In this document: in pieces, positions 12,605-24,392 of the stretch
How positions within the stretch are numbered: position 1 is the stretch's first letter
Layout: each line of letters opens with the position of its first letter
DNA from: Gonatopus flavifemur
Lineage: Eukaryota; Arthropoda; Insecta; Hymenoptera; Dryinidae
Assembly (NCBI GenBank): GCA_018340375.1
Contig: JAFFJZ010000001.1
Coordinates: 71,974,001-72,038,000, forward strand
DNA length: 64,000 bases
Direction: 5' to 3'
Position numbers and translations under genes: made by a program
Notes under the pieces: generated by a model
Databases searched by the model: none
What the model saw: only the letters and a program-made list of their open reading frames with translations
Told to the model about the DNA's origin: nothing

Positions 12605-15600
12605 ATGCGCGTAGCTGTTATTGGAGCTGGTGTGATCGGTGTAACAACAGCAGTGGCGGTGAAAAGTGCGTTTCCACATTTTGAAGTAAAAATTTTTGCA
12701 GATAAGTTTTCTCCAAATACGACTGGAGATGGAAGCGCCGGATTATGGTCACCCTATATTCTCAACGATACACCCGTGGAAAATGTTTTGTGAGCAAATT
12801 TTCATTACCATATGTATTTCAACATATTGGAACATGCCGCAGTATAGTATAATCCAACAGATTCTCATTCACTATTTTTAATTGCTTTTATAAAACTTGG
12901 CTGAACAGTATTTTTGTGATTTCAATACCATAACTTCCCATACAGGACAGTCACCAAAGGATTAGGTCGCATCTCTGTAGAATTCAGGGAGAAGAAAGGG
13001 AGCGGGGGATATAACGTGGTACGATGGAGAAGCAACTTGAGGCGACACTGAGAAGAATAAATGGTTGCAGTAACCAATTCGTTGGTTAAATATGGTCTAG
13101 CCAATTAATTGGTTGTCACAACCAATTATGTGAGTGTCACAATCAATTCTGTTGGTTATGATGACAACTTCAAAAAATGCAGTTGGAGCAACCAACGAAA
13201 TTGGTTGTTACAACCACATAATTGGAGAAATGTCCACCCGAAAAAACAGACCGGACATTTCTCCGTTGCCTCTACGCTGCTCCTCCGTCGTACCACACTG
13301 TATCCACCGATCGCTTTTCTCTCCCTGAATTCCACGGAGAGGCGACGTAGGTGTCCTGTGTGGGTTGTGAGAAATTGAACAATATTTGCAATTACAGTTG
13401 GATGTTTCGCATTAAACAGTATAGTTTGGTCAAATTATGTACACACGCAGAAAATTCTACATCATTGAGTACTGTAGTCCACACGACTGACTCGTGTTAT
13501 GCAAGAAACTTTCAATACTACGTGGAGAAACTGTCACACAGAAAAACAATGTCTTGATTAACTTGTATATTATTGGTGGTCAATGTGGAACAAAAAAGCA
13601 TCTTTGTCACATTGGTTCTCAGTGTGCAATACAATGATAACTCTGTCAGAACATTGGATATTTGTGTTAGCGCATCAAAAATCAATGCGACAACAATGTT
13701 CTTCCCTGGTGAAAAAAAATCTCTCCGCATCGCTCTATATGTTGAGACATTTTTCAGAGAGATTCAGAGCAATTTTAGAAAAATTCAGAGAAAGTTGGAG
13801 CCCAGTCAGATAGTCATACATCCTGAATCTCTTCAACTTTCTTTGAATCTCTTTTAATTTTTCTATGGATATCTATAAATTCTTCAGGATCTTTCTAAAT
13901 CTTTCCAAATTCTCCAGAATTTCATTTATTAACAATTCAAAGTTCATGCTGAATTCCTCTGAAACAGTCTGAATTCCTCTAAATCTCTCTGAATTCCTCT
14001 GAATCTCTTTGAATCTCTCCTGATTTCAAATATTGAGAATTCAAAGCTGACTCTGAATTTGTCTGAATCCTTCTGTAAAGTTCCATACTTGATTTTTGCT
14101 AAGTTTCGGGTTTCTGATTTTCCCTGAAACTCCCTGAATACCTGCGAATTCTTGACCCAAAAAATCCCCTCAATTTATTTCTCCCTGAATTTCTCTGAAT
14201 CTCTCTGAATTTCTTTAAATCCTTCCGTGAAGTTCTATGCTAAATTTTTCCTAATTTCCGTTCCTCTGAGTTTCTCTAAAACTCCCTGAATGCCTCTGAA
14301 ATCTCGCACAAAAAGTTTTTCTCAATGTGTCTCTCTCTGAATTTCTCTGAATCCTTCTGAAAAGTTCCACGCACAATTTTTCCTAATTTACCCGTTCCTG
14401 AATCCTTCTGAATTTCCCTGAATCACGATCAATTGCTCTGAATTTCTCTGAATCTCCCCAAATCTCTCTGGATCTCTCTAAATTTCTCTGAAACGTGAAA
14501 TTTTCAGAGAGATTCGCACTGAGAAAAATCTGCATTGTAGAAATCATATTTCAATATAGTAACCCTGCTTAAAAAATCCTATTAATTCTTATTAAATGGA
14601 GAAAAATTCCGATAGAAATTCAGTGAGCATTGAATGGGATCTTTTTATCAGGGAATGTATTTGACGATGAAAAATACATTATTTTGGTTATTATTACTAT
14701 GAGTTAGGTGATGAATACTATCTTTTTGGTGATACAAACCGTATGTACGGTGAAATTCAACACTGGGAAGGTACTTTTCACTTTTCAAAGGCTGGCTTCA
14801 GTTTTCATTATTTGACGGGTGAAAAATATACGAAATAGAGGTTATTTTCACATCTCATTTTTCTCAGTGCAGAGAGATTTTTTTACCAGGGTTTCTTTGC
14901 ACATTGGCCATCAATGTACACAACTTCAATTACCTGCACTGAGAAAAAGGATTCGTTGAATCAAATAAAATTTGTTTATAGTGAATCAATTTTACAGTTG
15001 GATACGGCCAAAGAAATATTCATTAATATTTATCTCATCATATAGTTAATAAACACAGCATACTCACAGAAATATTTGCTTATAGTAACCAAAATTTTAT
15101 TATCATGAGAAAATGTTTTTCTCAATATAGGGACAATCCTAATTTTTCCCCTGATAAGAAAAAAATTATCTCGCTTCAAGTGGAATTTGATAATCTTAGC
15201 GTTAGAATATTGAATGTTGGATCAAGAAAAATAGTCTTGAGACCACCATAAGCATTTTTCAAATGAGACTTATAGATTCTCTTGATGCAATGAAGTTTTT
15301 ATTAAGGGTAATGAAATCTTTCTTATGACCCAGTAAACATTTCGTATCTTGCGATATCTTTGAGACACCTTTTAAATGTCCTATAAAACACTTTTAGATG
15401 AGTTTGAGACCAATTCTTGTTCGAAACTCGTCTGAAAGACATCTAAAAGTGTTGTATAAAACATCTGCATCCAAGATATCGCAAGGCATGAAATGTTCAC
15501 AGGGTACAATAATGTATGTTTTTTTTAAATAAAATATTGGTGTATTGCTTGGGACGGTATGTGATATACGGTACACTGCACGGAAAAACTCAGTGATCCA

Positions 15601-18600
15601 AATTTTCGTTGACTAGTATGTCACTTTTGGACGGAGCACAATTTGGAGAACAATTCGTCCACTGGATTTTAATAATTCGTTGACTCTTTCCGTTATTTCG
15701 ATGATGAAAATAAAAAGTGGATTCCATTGTTCGAATAGTGAACACAGTTAACGAATTATTGAAATCCAGTATACGAATTCTTTTCAAACTTGTGCTCCGT
15801 TCAAAATTGGCATACTAGTCAACGAAAATTTGGACTACTTATTTTTTCCGTGCGGTTGGTAATTTTGTACTTCTTTTCAAAGTATTCGACAAGACGACTC
15901 TACAATGTGTACCTAAAGATTTATCCAAATCAACTAAAAGATTATTAATTAAAGTATTTTTGCTCCCGCAAATAAGCGATTTCTCTCAGTGTGTCAGAAG
16001 AAAACCTTTTTCTCAGTGTGCGTGACAGTTTCTCCGTGTACTGGTCACTGTGGTAACACGAATCAATGGTGTGTCATGGTACAACAGAGAATAGTGTAGA
16101 AAAACGACCCTCTACTGCGGAGATACGACTGATTCATGTTACTACAGTAACCAATAGTGTTGAGATGATTTTTTTGCACAACACGAGCCAGTCGTGTGAG
16201 CTACAGTACTCCCTATTGTAGGATTTTCTTCGTGCCCAATAACAACTTATTTTGTCCCTTCATTTGCGACTAACAAAACGAGCGTTATCTGAAGAGGCCT
16301 TACGAGATTGATCTCTTCAGGGATCCATGAAGAATTTTTCATGAAATGATAATATAATAGCCCTGCTAGAAATCGAGTTCTTTGGTCGAAAGCTCTGCCT
16401 GGGACCAAGTTGGGGTGGTCTGGGCCAAGATAGGGCTTTTGATAGTCCAATTTCCAGGGAAAAAATTTTTAGCTGGAAGTTTATTATGAGTATTGGGAAT
16501 ATGAATTATTTATTCACAGACGTTGGGCTGGTCAAACATATCGATGGTTGGAAGGAATGTGGAAAAAGGGTTTGGCAGCAGAAACAGGAATTTCATTGAT
16601 TCCTGTTTATCGGGTGACCAGCGATCCTTGTGGATATCCACGACCCGGTTGGGCTCAAGTAGCTCATGGCGCACGCGAACTGACTGACAAGGAACTAAAA
16701 ATACTTAATGAGGAACACAAAGCAAACTACACGTAAGCATTTCAGAACAATCAGTAATAAAGCAATTCATGGCGATTTATGAGAATAATTGAGCGCCTGG
16801 ATTTTGAAACTAGCCGTGCTCTTGAATATTTGTAAAAGTATTGTTCAAATGGTGGAAAAGGAGATTTGAAAAACTACTTTGAACATAGTTTAGATGTAAT
16901 GTAAATTATCGAACCCCTTGATATATTGGAAAATAATACAAAAATGATAGAAAAAAACGTTAAATATTCCACAATCCGAAGAAGGGTTCGGATCAGCTCA
17001 TCTGAAAGTAGTATGAAATCAATAATTGAACAATGCATTATTCAAATTAAAGCGGAGGATGGCATTTTTTGACTTACACGAGTGAACCACGATACTTATT
17101 ACCCTGGCTCATGAAAGAATTCAAAAAGATGGGTGGTTTAACGGAAACTAGGAAAATTCATTCAATGGATCAATTGAATGATGAAGACTACAATATTATA
17201 ATCAACTGCAGCGGTTTGGGTGCTAGAGAGCTTCTCCCTGATCTCACGATGACACCTGTGAGAGGTCAAGTCATGAGGGTAATTCTCATTTTTTATATTC
17301 GACGAGCATGGCTCTCGCATGATTTATAAGTAGCTATGAATAGTGTAATTCATTATTGCTCATTATTTCTTCCATACCATAATGGCAAAAATAACCACGC
17401 AAATACTCTTGACATTCATCACATCAAGATAACTCAAAATTATTGTAAGTTAGCTTTCTTTCATACTTTCATCCAGAGATTAATTTTATCTGAATTGATA
17501 TGCAACTGCCATACATTTTTTAAATACATCAATTTTCCACATCGAAAAAAGCTCAATAATGAGCAACATGTGATTTGATGTAAACATTAAAAATTGAATT
17601 TCTTATTCCATCCCATCGTTTCAACTTGTTACATCCCATTTCCGAGGATTATTTTCTTCTTTTGCAAAACTGACATATATTTTGTTCGTTGTTATTCGTT
17701 TCTTATGTGTTTGTGTCTGCATTTGCCTGCAACTTTATACAGGGCAGGAACAGTGGCTTGATACAGGAGAAACGTGAAGACTTCGCCAATTTGCGTCATC
17801 CACGGATTTTCCTCTTAAATTCAACGTGAAGTGTTTTTTGGGGAAGATTACTGGTGTTTCATCAGTTCTCGCCATTGTTTTGTATTATTCTTTGTTTGCG
17901 TGCAATAATATTGAAAAAAAGAGAAAACTCAAAGAACAAAGTAAAATAACAATTTATATAGAAAGTCGTGAAGAATCAGAATATTAAAAAATTGAGATTT
18001 TAATCTTTTTTATCTCATATTTGAAGGTTCAAGCGCCATGGATTATGCATGTGATCCTGGAAGACGATGATAATGGCAATTATATTATCCCAAAGTAAGA
18101 TATACATATTTTTGGATAATTTAAAACATTTCACATTCAAATGCTATGTATTGGGTTGGCAACTAAGTAATTGAGGATTTTTGTTAGAAAATCAAACACA
18201 CTTTTTTCATGGAACTAAATACTTTTATCCTGTAATGTATTGCCCATTTTGATCAATGACCTTTTGCCATCTTTCAGGCAGCATCATAATCTCAAGTTCT
18301 TAAAACTTCTGGTTTTTATTAGCAAAAAACCGAATCAGGTACGATTTGACATCATCATCATTACTGAAATTTTTACCATTCAAGGAGTTTTGGAAAGATC
18401 GAAACAAAAAGTAATCAGATGGTGCAAGGTCAGGACTATATGGTGGATGTGGCAAAACATCCTAACCAAGCTCCAATAATTTTTGCCGAGCGACCAAAGA
18501 TGTGTGTGGCCTTGCATTGTCATGATGGAATACAACACCTTTTCGATTTGTCAATTCGGGCCGCTTTTCTTCAACTGCATTGTTCAATTTCGTTAGTTGT

Positions 18601-21600
18601 TCAATGTAGACATCAGAATTGATCGTTCGGTTGGGTGGTAAGAGTTCAAAGTAGACAATTCCTTTGTAATCCCACCAAACTGATAACAAAACCTTTTTTT
18701 GATGAATATCAGCTTTCGCTGTGGTTCGAGTTAGTTCACCTGGCCTGCTCCACGATTTTTTCCGCTTGATATTGTTGTACACAGCCCATTTTTCATCGCC
18801 AGTTATCAGTCGTTTTAGAAATGGATCATTTTCATTACTTTTCTTTAGCAAATCGCAGATGTTAATGCGTTGCGTTAAATGCGTTTCTTTCAGTTCGTGA
18901 GGAACCGATGTATCGAGTTTTTGAACATAGCCAAGTTGTTTTAAGTGATTTTCATTGCATGTATGTGATACATAAAGTTTCTCTGCAATCTCACGTGTTG
19001 TACTGTGATGATCCGAATCGATTATTGCTTCGATTGGCGCGTCATCAACGTCAACTGGACGACCAGAGCGTTTTTCGTCTTTGAGTGAAAAATCACCAGA
19101 ACGAAATTTGGCAAACCAATTTTGACACTGCCGTTCTTTTGAGGCTTCGTCGCCATAAACAGCACATAACTTTTTATGAACTTGCGATACGTTTTTCCCT
19201 TTGCGGGAATAAAGAAGCAAAATATGACGAAAATGTTCCTTTTGATTTTCCATTTTGCAACGAACGCCAAACGAAAACTACGCAAACGATCAAAAAACTT
19301 TTGTTACTGATTGACAGCTGAATTGCCAACTATCAAATAACAAAATGTGTTTTACATTTGTACTACGTCTGCAAACCTAAAAATTCAACTGACACCATCT
19401 ATGAGTGAAATCCGCAATTACTTAGTTGCCAACCTGATAAAATATCCAATAAACATTTTGTATCTCGCGATATATCTTTTAGACAAGTTTAACAGCGTGA
19501 ACCCTATCGAGACTCTTCCTGACCAATTCCATTGTGCTTGCACGGGATTGGATATGATGACGTTATGCCAAACTTGGAACAAGAGTTCTGCTAAACTCGC
19601 TCTAATTGTTTGACCAATCATCCAACCAATGTTTTTTTGACTCGGGTATTCCGATGAAAAAACCAATTGATCCATGTTTCAACTTGTGAGATTTTTCATT
19701 ACAAAACCTATTAAACAATGTGCGAAGCCTGGAACACAATTTTATCATCGATAACGTGGAAAATTACACCACAAAATTACTCTAAAATGTCGTTCTACTG
19801 TATATCTTTTAGTTACACATGGTTGTTCCAGTTTGAAATCAGTCGTCCTAGATTAACCGGATAATTGTTTTTCATAAGTTAATAATTTTATATTCATTAT
19901 TGAAGTGTTTGTGTTGATGATCCTCGGTTTTGCAATTGTGATATTCAAGAGATTTCCCATCCAACTGATTACATTCACGGAAAAAACAAGACAGTCGTGG
20001 TTACTTTATTACAGCACTCGTTTCTCTCAGCATAGTAACCTGTACAGCGCCGAAAAGCACAATTGCTGTAACAGAGTAACTATTACACTGAGAAAAAACT
20101 GTAGCTGGTAACGAGCCCAAGTACATTTTTGTAGTTACAGTAGCCACATTTTTCATTGAAGTAACTTTGAAAATCGCTGTGACAGTGGAAAAATAGCTAC
20201 TATGACTGAAAACTGTACTTGGGCTCATTTTCAGCTACAGTTTTTTCTCTCAGTGTACTGCGCTGTTTTCTCCGTGTTAAATTTGTGAGAATGGTCTTTG
20301 GCGATCGTTCCGTATATTAACTTTGCTTGTAATAAAAGCCAAAGACCAAGAATGACATCGATATTCGCGTGAGTTACGTGCAGGTACGAGTGCCGTTTAT
20401 CACAGCGTGGATAAATTACCTAAAACTTCTGTGGTCTGTTTTCAAAAATTTGTTTTATGCATCGTATTTGCTAGTATGTATTATTTCCTGTGTACTCTCT
20501 GTTTTTCTTCCTCTTTCATTATTTATTCAGTACCTCATTTAATATGTAACAATTTCTTCTCTATTGGTCATCTTGGGCTGGAAAAAGCAAGTAATTCATT
20601 CCTTCTTATGCTTCGAATTAATAAATTTGTTTTCTTCCTTCTTTTTTTTCAATTTTTGCAGTCACTTTTTGTAGTATTGACTGAATTTTCAATTCTATAA
20701 CTAATTTTCCGGTTATTCGATCCAAAATGATACAGTTGTTTTGGTTTTGTTGATCTAACTAATAAGAATTTTTTTCAGTGTAGATATTTAAAAAAATTTT
20801 TCAAAAATTAAAAAAATTTGAGAAATCTGAAAAAAATATCTTTGGGTTTTGCGTAAAATTTTTCAAATTTTTCTAAAAGATATATCTGGATACGCAACAT
20901 GCTGGGAGGGTGCACCCTCAAGACTCAGATACGATGAAAAAAGATCAAGGAATCATAATTTACAAGATTAGAAACATTCCATGATTTTTTTTTCTAGTAT
21001 GCATACCACAATCTTGGGAGGAACACATCAGAACGATTTTGACAACCGTGTGAGAGAACAGGATTCGAAATTCATCTACGAAGGATGCTGTCGAATATTT
21101 CCCTCTTTACAGGTACATCCCTCACAGCATCACAGTCCCGGAAGAATTATCAAAGAATTCATAAAGAACACAATTAGTTTAACAAGAATTCTTTATGAAT
21201 CCTTCTGGGACTGTGGTGCTGTGTGGGTATTCACTTACGAATATGCGAACAGTTTGTATCGAATCTCATTAATCAATAGCATTCAATAGATTTTTTGAAC
21301 TACACCGAGAACAAAAATTCTAAAATTCACATCTTGTGAAGTCAATGTTCGGACGATTTCAGAAAACAGCGGGGAATGCAAGATTTACATCAGCTGTAGT
21401 ATATCTCACATTCGCTGTTGTTAAATCAACTTAAATTGTAGTAGCTCGAACTATTCTTTGAAATTATCCAAATATTGACTCCGCGGGATGTAAATTTTAC
21501 TTCTTTTTTGTCAGTGTAGGGTGTAAAAGATTTGACGAGAACTGGGAAATGGATTTCATAAGGAAATATTTATTAATTCTATGTTTCCCCTAGAAAGCTC

Positions 21601-24392
21601 AAATAGTACAAGAATGGGCAGGTATTCGACCGGGTAGACCAACTGTGCGTCTAGAACCAGAATTTATCCAAAATCCAAACGGCGATGAATATATGGTGAG
21701 TCTATTTTTCTTTCAAATAGAATTTGTATTCCTTGGGGAAAAATTATTGATAATTATGTCGATCGGAACGAATTTACAGTACAACCTCAGAGGAGAACAA
21801 TGTTCTATCTTCTTTCATTTGCCGGAATGTAAGAAGAACAAACTCTTCGCGTTACTGGTGAAAAAATCATTTCCACGAAGAATGATTTTCTTAGGTTCCG
21901 ATTAGGAAACCTTGACAATCATCTCGCGATTCAGACAGGAGTGGATTTGGAAATTTTTCGCTCTCAAGCCAGATATAACTGATACAGTGCTGTTCCCCGA
22001 GTGGGAGAACTGTCAAAGTTATATAGAATTTATATATAATTCGATATAGTTTGTATATAAGTTTTATATAATTGCATCAAAATTCAACCGTGGGTTTGCC
22101 CCTAAGTGATACCCTAGATGAATACGGATAAATCAAGGAGTACCATGTCCAAATGACTGCGAAGAAACACAAGACTCGAATCTTACAACAAACTTGTAGT
22201 ACATTGTTGTGAGTTTTTGCACAGGGTGTCGTATCAGGAGTTGCGAGAATCTACCCATTTGAAAAAATTTCCAAATTTATATATAATTTATATATAATCA
22301 AATAAATTTTGAGCTTCCAGAGTGGAGCCGCGTCTTGTATCGGTTGGTTGCCGACGCACAGTGGGGTCAAATGCCAAAAATCTGGAAAAAATACCAAAAA
22401 TGAAGTCTGCAGTTTCAGATATTTGACCTTTGAGATGAGTTAAGTAATGTCCCAAGTATCAGAATTCAAACATAAAAAGATTCGATCCCTTCTCCCTACT
22501 CTTGTATTACAGTTCAAAAGTAACCCCTCGTGAGGTATCATTCGCGTGAATGAGAGATAGTGAAGTGACGACCATGTTCAAAGAGACGCTGTGTCTCGAA
22601 AAGTGAACCGATTGAACATTTCTAGCATGGAATCTACTGTTGAAAGTGTATAGAATATACTCAGAATTAGTGGAATATCAATTCACTGAGTGGCAAATAA
22701 TGGCAAAGCAATGATTGTATGTGATTTTTATACTTCTGAATTTGGTTATTTGGAGAAAAAGTTGTGTTTCGCGCCTTTCCACATCACTTTACTTATTGGA
22801 GGTTGTAGATGGGGATCTTACCTTCGGAATGAAAAAAAAATTAGCCGCCCCTTTTTGCCCCTTTGGGATTCCGTCATTGTTTTGTGAAGGAAGTATCTTT
22901 CAGACACATTGTGGCAATCACGAAAACCTTGATGAAATTGTGAGCAGTTCTCAAATTCGTTTGAAAATCGATACCCCGGGGATTTTTGAGGTCACTGATG
23001 AACAATCGGTTGTCAGAATTTCCAAATTCAAAATGACAGATCTAATATGGTGGACCGAAATTTGTAAATTCATCGGTCTTCCTTCACACTCCACACTCAG
23101 CAATTTTATAAACAATTATTGAATTCGTAATTATTCGAATTATTCATGTTTAATGAGCACACCTGTAATAATCTTGCTGTATAGTAACTTTCTTCCAAGA
23201 CTTTTTCGGAAGATACAAGCTCAAATACCTGAAACTGAAGATTTTTCCACACTATTTGTTTATTTATGGAAAAAATTAGGGAGGGACTGAAAAATGTGGA
23301 ACGACAGTTCTCTTAAGAATTTAATTCTGAGCATTAAAAAAAAAAAAATCATCAAAATCGGCCAAGAATTACGACCTGTAGTAGATTATGAACACAAAAT
23401 TCCTGAATTCCCCACTTTAAGTGGTTTTTCAGATTGGCATCAAAATTGCAATATAAAACTCGATTGAGCGACCTCTAAATCTGAAGCTAGGGACCCCAGG
23501 TTGCAGGATGTTCAATTTGGGGTCGGAATCAAGAGTTTAAGACCCTTCACTCGGAAACAATTTTTTTTTTAAACACCCTAATAATTATATATAAATTGCA
23601 TATAAATTTTTGTATTTCTTCACGTGGGTAGTTTTTGTTTGGTGCAGGGTTACGAATCTTATCGCGAATGCTCAGAGCACTTCTGCTTGGAACGTTATTG
23701 CATGCTTTTACTGTGGAAAATAATCGGCATTTTCTTGTACGCAGTAACCCGAAATTTTCGATTATGAGATAGCAAATCAATCCCCGGCACATGTGATTTT
23801 TACCATAATTTTACAGTAAATTTTCGGTTGAGTATCAAAAATTTCTAATGCATGTCGTGCTGATTACTTCATAACATTTCTATGGAAAACATGACTTATA
23901 GAAGTGATCAACACTTGCGTGTGTCGAGAATTTGCTGAATTTTACCGAAAAGTTATTTGGAAATGGTCATAAAAATCTCATGAAGTTTGGAATTTTCAAT
24001 GAAATTTATGGTAAATTTCATATGCGTGTACCGAAAATTGATTTCCAATCCCATGATCGGAATTTTCCGGTTGCTGCGTATAAGAAAATTTCGATTATTT
24101 GTTACAATGAAGATTTTTCTCTAAAATCAAAATTTTACCCAACATGGATCTCGATTGTGAGAGTCAGTGAAATTTTATTGGGAATTAGTACTCTTCACTA
24201 ATTACAATTTTGAGTGGATGATATTTGATGATTTGATTTGTCTTTTGGTTTAATGGAAATGTTATGCATTTACAGGTCATTCACAATTATGGACATGGAG
24301 GCAGCGGCGTCACATTATGTTGGGGTTGTGCTCTTCACGTTGTTGAAATAATAAGAAATATGAAATTTCGTGTATTAAATTCCAAGTTGTAA
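12605..24392 (+). CDS. Ddo: D-aspartate oxidase (DAO/DDO family), 7 coding exons
   Basis: Coding exons, by splice sites and phase: 12605-12789, 16520-16732, 17053-17278, 18027-18094, 20998-21112, 21594-21695, 24276-24392. They join to about 341 aa, the usual family length; an in-frame ATG at 12587 would add 6 aa. Seen: an N-terminal FAD-binding GAGVIG motif, then AGLWSPY, NCSGLGA, PVRGQV, LGGTHQ, a [10 protein letters not shown] segment with the substrate-carboxylate arginines, and a C-terminal HNYGHGGSG...WGCA stretch that fits the DAO family signature. The last three residues are SKL, a canonical type 1 peroxisomal targeting signal. Family knowledge: the enzyme oxidatively deaminates acidic D-amino acids with FAD, giving the 2-oxo acid, ammonia and H2O2 in peroxisomes. 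Overall similarity favours D-aspartate over neutral D-amino acid oxidase, but substrate choice is inferred. The exon 3 acceptor (AAAG/CGGAGG) is weak and was chosen by phase and homology. No break is seen, so the gene is probably functional. Confidence 0.88.
12953..13357. mobile_element. AGGACA-tipped palindrome interrupted by a CACTGAGAA element
   Basis: Arms share TCCCTGAATTC, GGAGAAGCA-type and GTACCAC words. Between them, from about 13048 to 13240, lies a tract of GGTTG/CAACC words (TTGCAGTAACCAATT and similar). It lies in oxidase intron 1. Confidence 0.6.
13704..14891. mobile_element. CCCTGGT element made of degenerate CTCTGAAT repeats, copy 1
   Basis: Tips CCCTGGTGAAAAAAAATCTC and GAGATTTTTTTACCAGGG enclose a tract that is almost wholly short variants of CTCTGAAT/TTCTCTGAAT. 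The tract appears as AGAGAGATTCAGAG at the left end. A separate CACTGAGAAAAA palindrome (14517-14869) is inserted near its right end. It lies in oxidase intron 1. Confidence 0.85.
14517..14869. mobile_element. CACTGAG-tipped palindromic element nested in the CCCTGGT element
   Basis: A 353-bp element has tips CACTGAGAAAAATCTG and CATTTTTCTCAGTG. It interrupts the GAGAGATT tract, which resumes as AGAGAGATTTTTTT right after it. It is non-coding. Confidence 0.75.
15329..15504. repeat. CCCAGTAAACA-tipped palindrome
   Basis: Tips are CCCAGTAAACATTTCGTATC and inverse ATGAAATGTTCACAGGG. The inner TTGCGATATC/GATATCGCAA and CACTTTTAGATG pairs match. A partial relative abuts the mariner right end at about 19449-19500. 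Confidence 0.75.
15579..15852. mobile_element. CACGGAAAAA-tipped palindrome
   Basis: A 274-bp palindrome. Tips are CACGGAAAAACTCAG and TTATTTTTTCCGTG, and arms CAAATTTTCGTTGACTAGTA and TACTAGTCAACGAAAATTTG are exact inverses. It is non-coding. Confidence 0.83.
18151..19437 (-). mobile_element. Mariner element, mellifera subfamily, in intron 4 of the oxidase gene
   Basis: The element is 1287 bp, a typical full mariner length, flanked by TA duplications at 18149-18150 and 19438-19439. The terminal inverted repeats begin TTGGGTTGGCAACTAAGTAA on the left; the right end reads as the inverse with two changes at the tip (CCTGA for CCCAA). These ends and the encoded protein match the mellifera-type mariners known from honeybee and other insects (recognised from memory, no search run). 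It lies antisense to the host gene, and intron 4 is about 2.9 kb because of it. Confidence 0.93.
18225..19253 (-). pseudogene. Mariner transposase, nearly intact, two nonsense codons
   Basis: The frame is open from the ATG at 19253 for 263 codons ([20 protein letters not shown]...), then meets a TAG at 18464-18462 and a TAA at 18302-18300, and ends at a TAA at 18227-18225. No frameshift is needed: the same frame carries the rest of the protein. The paired helix-turn-helix N-terminus, the TGDEKW motif with the first catalytic Asp, HHDNARPH with the second, and [14 protein letters not shown] with the third (after the first stop) are all present. It is a recently degraded transposase that could not make full-length protein without readthrough. 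Confidence 0.92.
19976..20276. mobile_element. CACGGAAAAAA element containing a nested CACTGAG element
   Basis: The outer tips are CACGGAAAAAACAAG and GTTTTCTCCGTG. The outer interior has TAACAGAGTAAC-like words. It is interrupted by the inner element 20086-20255. It lies in oxidase intron 4, downstream of the mariner. Confidence 0.75.
20086..20255. mobile_element. CACTGAG element, GAGCCCAAGTACA family copy 1
   Basis: A 170-bp element with tips CACTGAGAAAAAACTGTAGC and inverse. Landmark GAGCCCAAGTACATTTTTG at the left and TGTACTTGGGCTC at the right. A second copy is at 44052-44582. Confidence 0.85.
21119..21228. repeat. Short palindromic repeat, family P2 copy 2
   Basis: About 110 bp. Arms CACAGTCCCGGAAGAATT and CCTTCTGGGACTGTG match the other copies. 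It begins 6 bp after the oxidase exon 5 donor at 21113, so it sits against a splice site. Confidence 0.85.
21302..21520. repeat. CACCGAGAA-tipped element in oxidase intron 5
   Basis: Starts CTACACCGAGAACAAAAATT and ends TTTTTTGTCAGTGTAG. It shares ATTGTAGTAGCTCGA and GTAAATTTTAC words with 29016-29290. Together with the P2 repeat it makes up most of intron 5. Confidence 0.6.
21696..24275. other. Oxidase intron 6
   Basis: A 2.6-kb intron. It contains TATATAA-rich segments at about 22015-22090, 22275-22310 and 23580-23615, a GCCGCGTCT arm at about 22325, and a decayed AAAATTCC-family element at about 23795-24130. No independent gene is seen. Confidence 0.5.

Larger units (their letters stand above)
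13440..16235. repeat. Split element: matching ends 2.8 kb apart
   Basis: CACGCAGAAAATTCTACA...GAGTACTGTAG and GACTGACTCGTGTTATGC near 13445-13505 are the inverse of GCACAACACGAGCCAGTCGTG...CTACAGTACTC...AGGATTTTCTTCGTGC near 16175-16232. This suggests one element that later received the CCCTGGT element and several other palindromes. The claim is based on the two ends only. Confidence 0.5.

Noticed and set aside
13583..13857. Overlapping open frames on the + strand as a gene
   Set aside because: They lie across the junction of two elements, including the CTCTGAAT tract, and lack codon structure.
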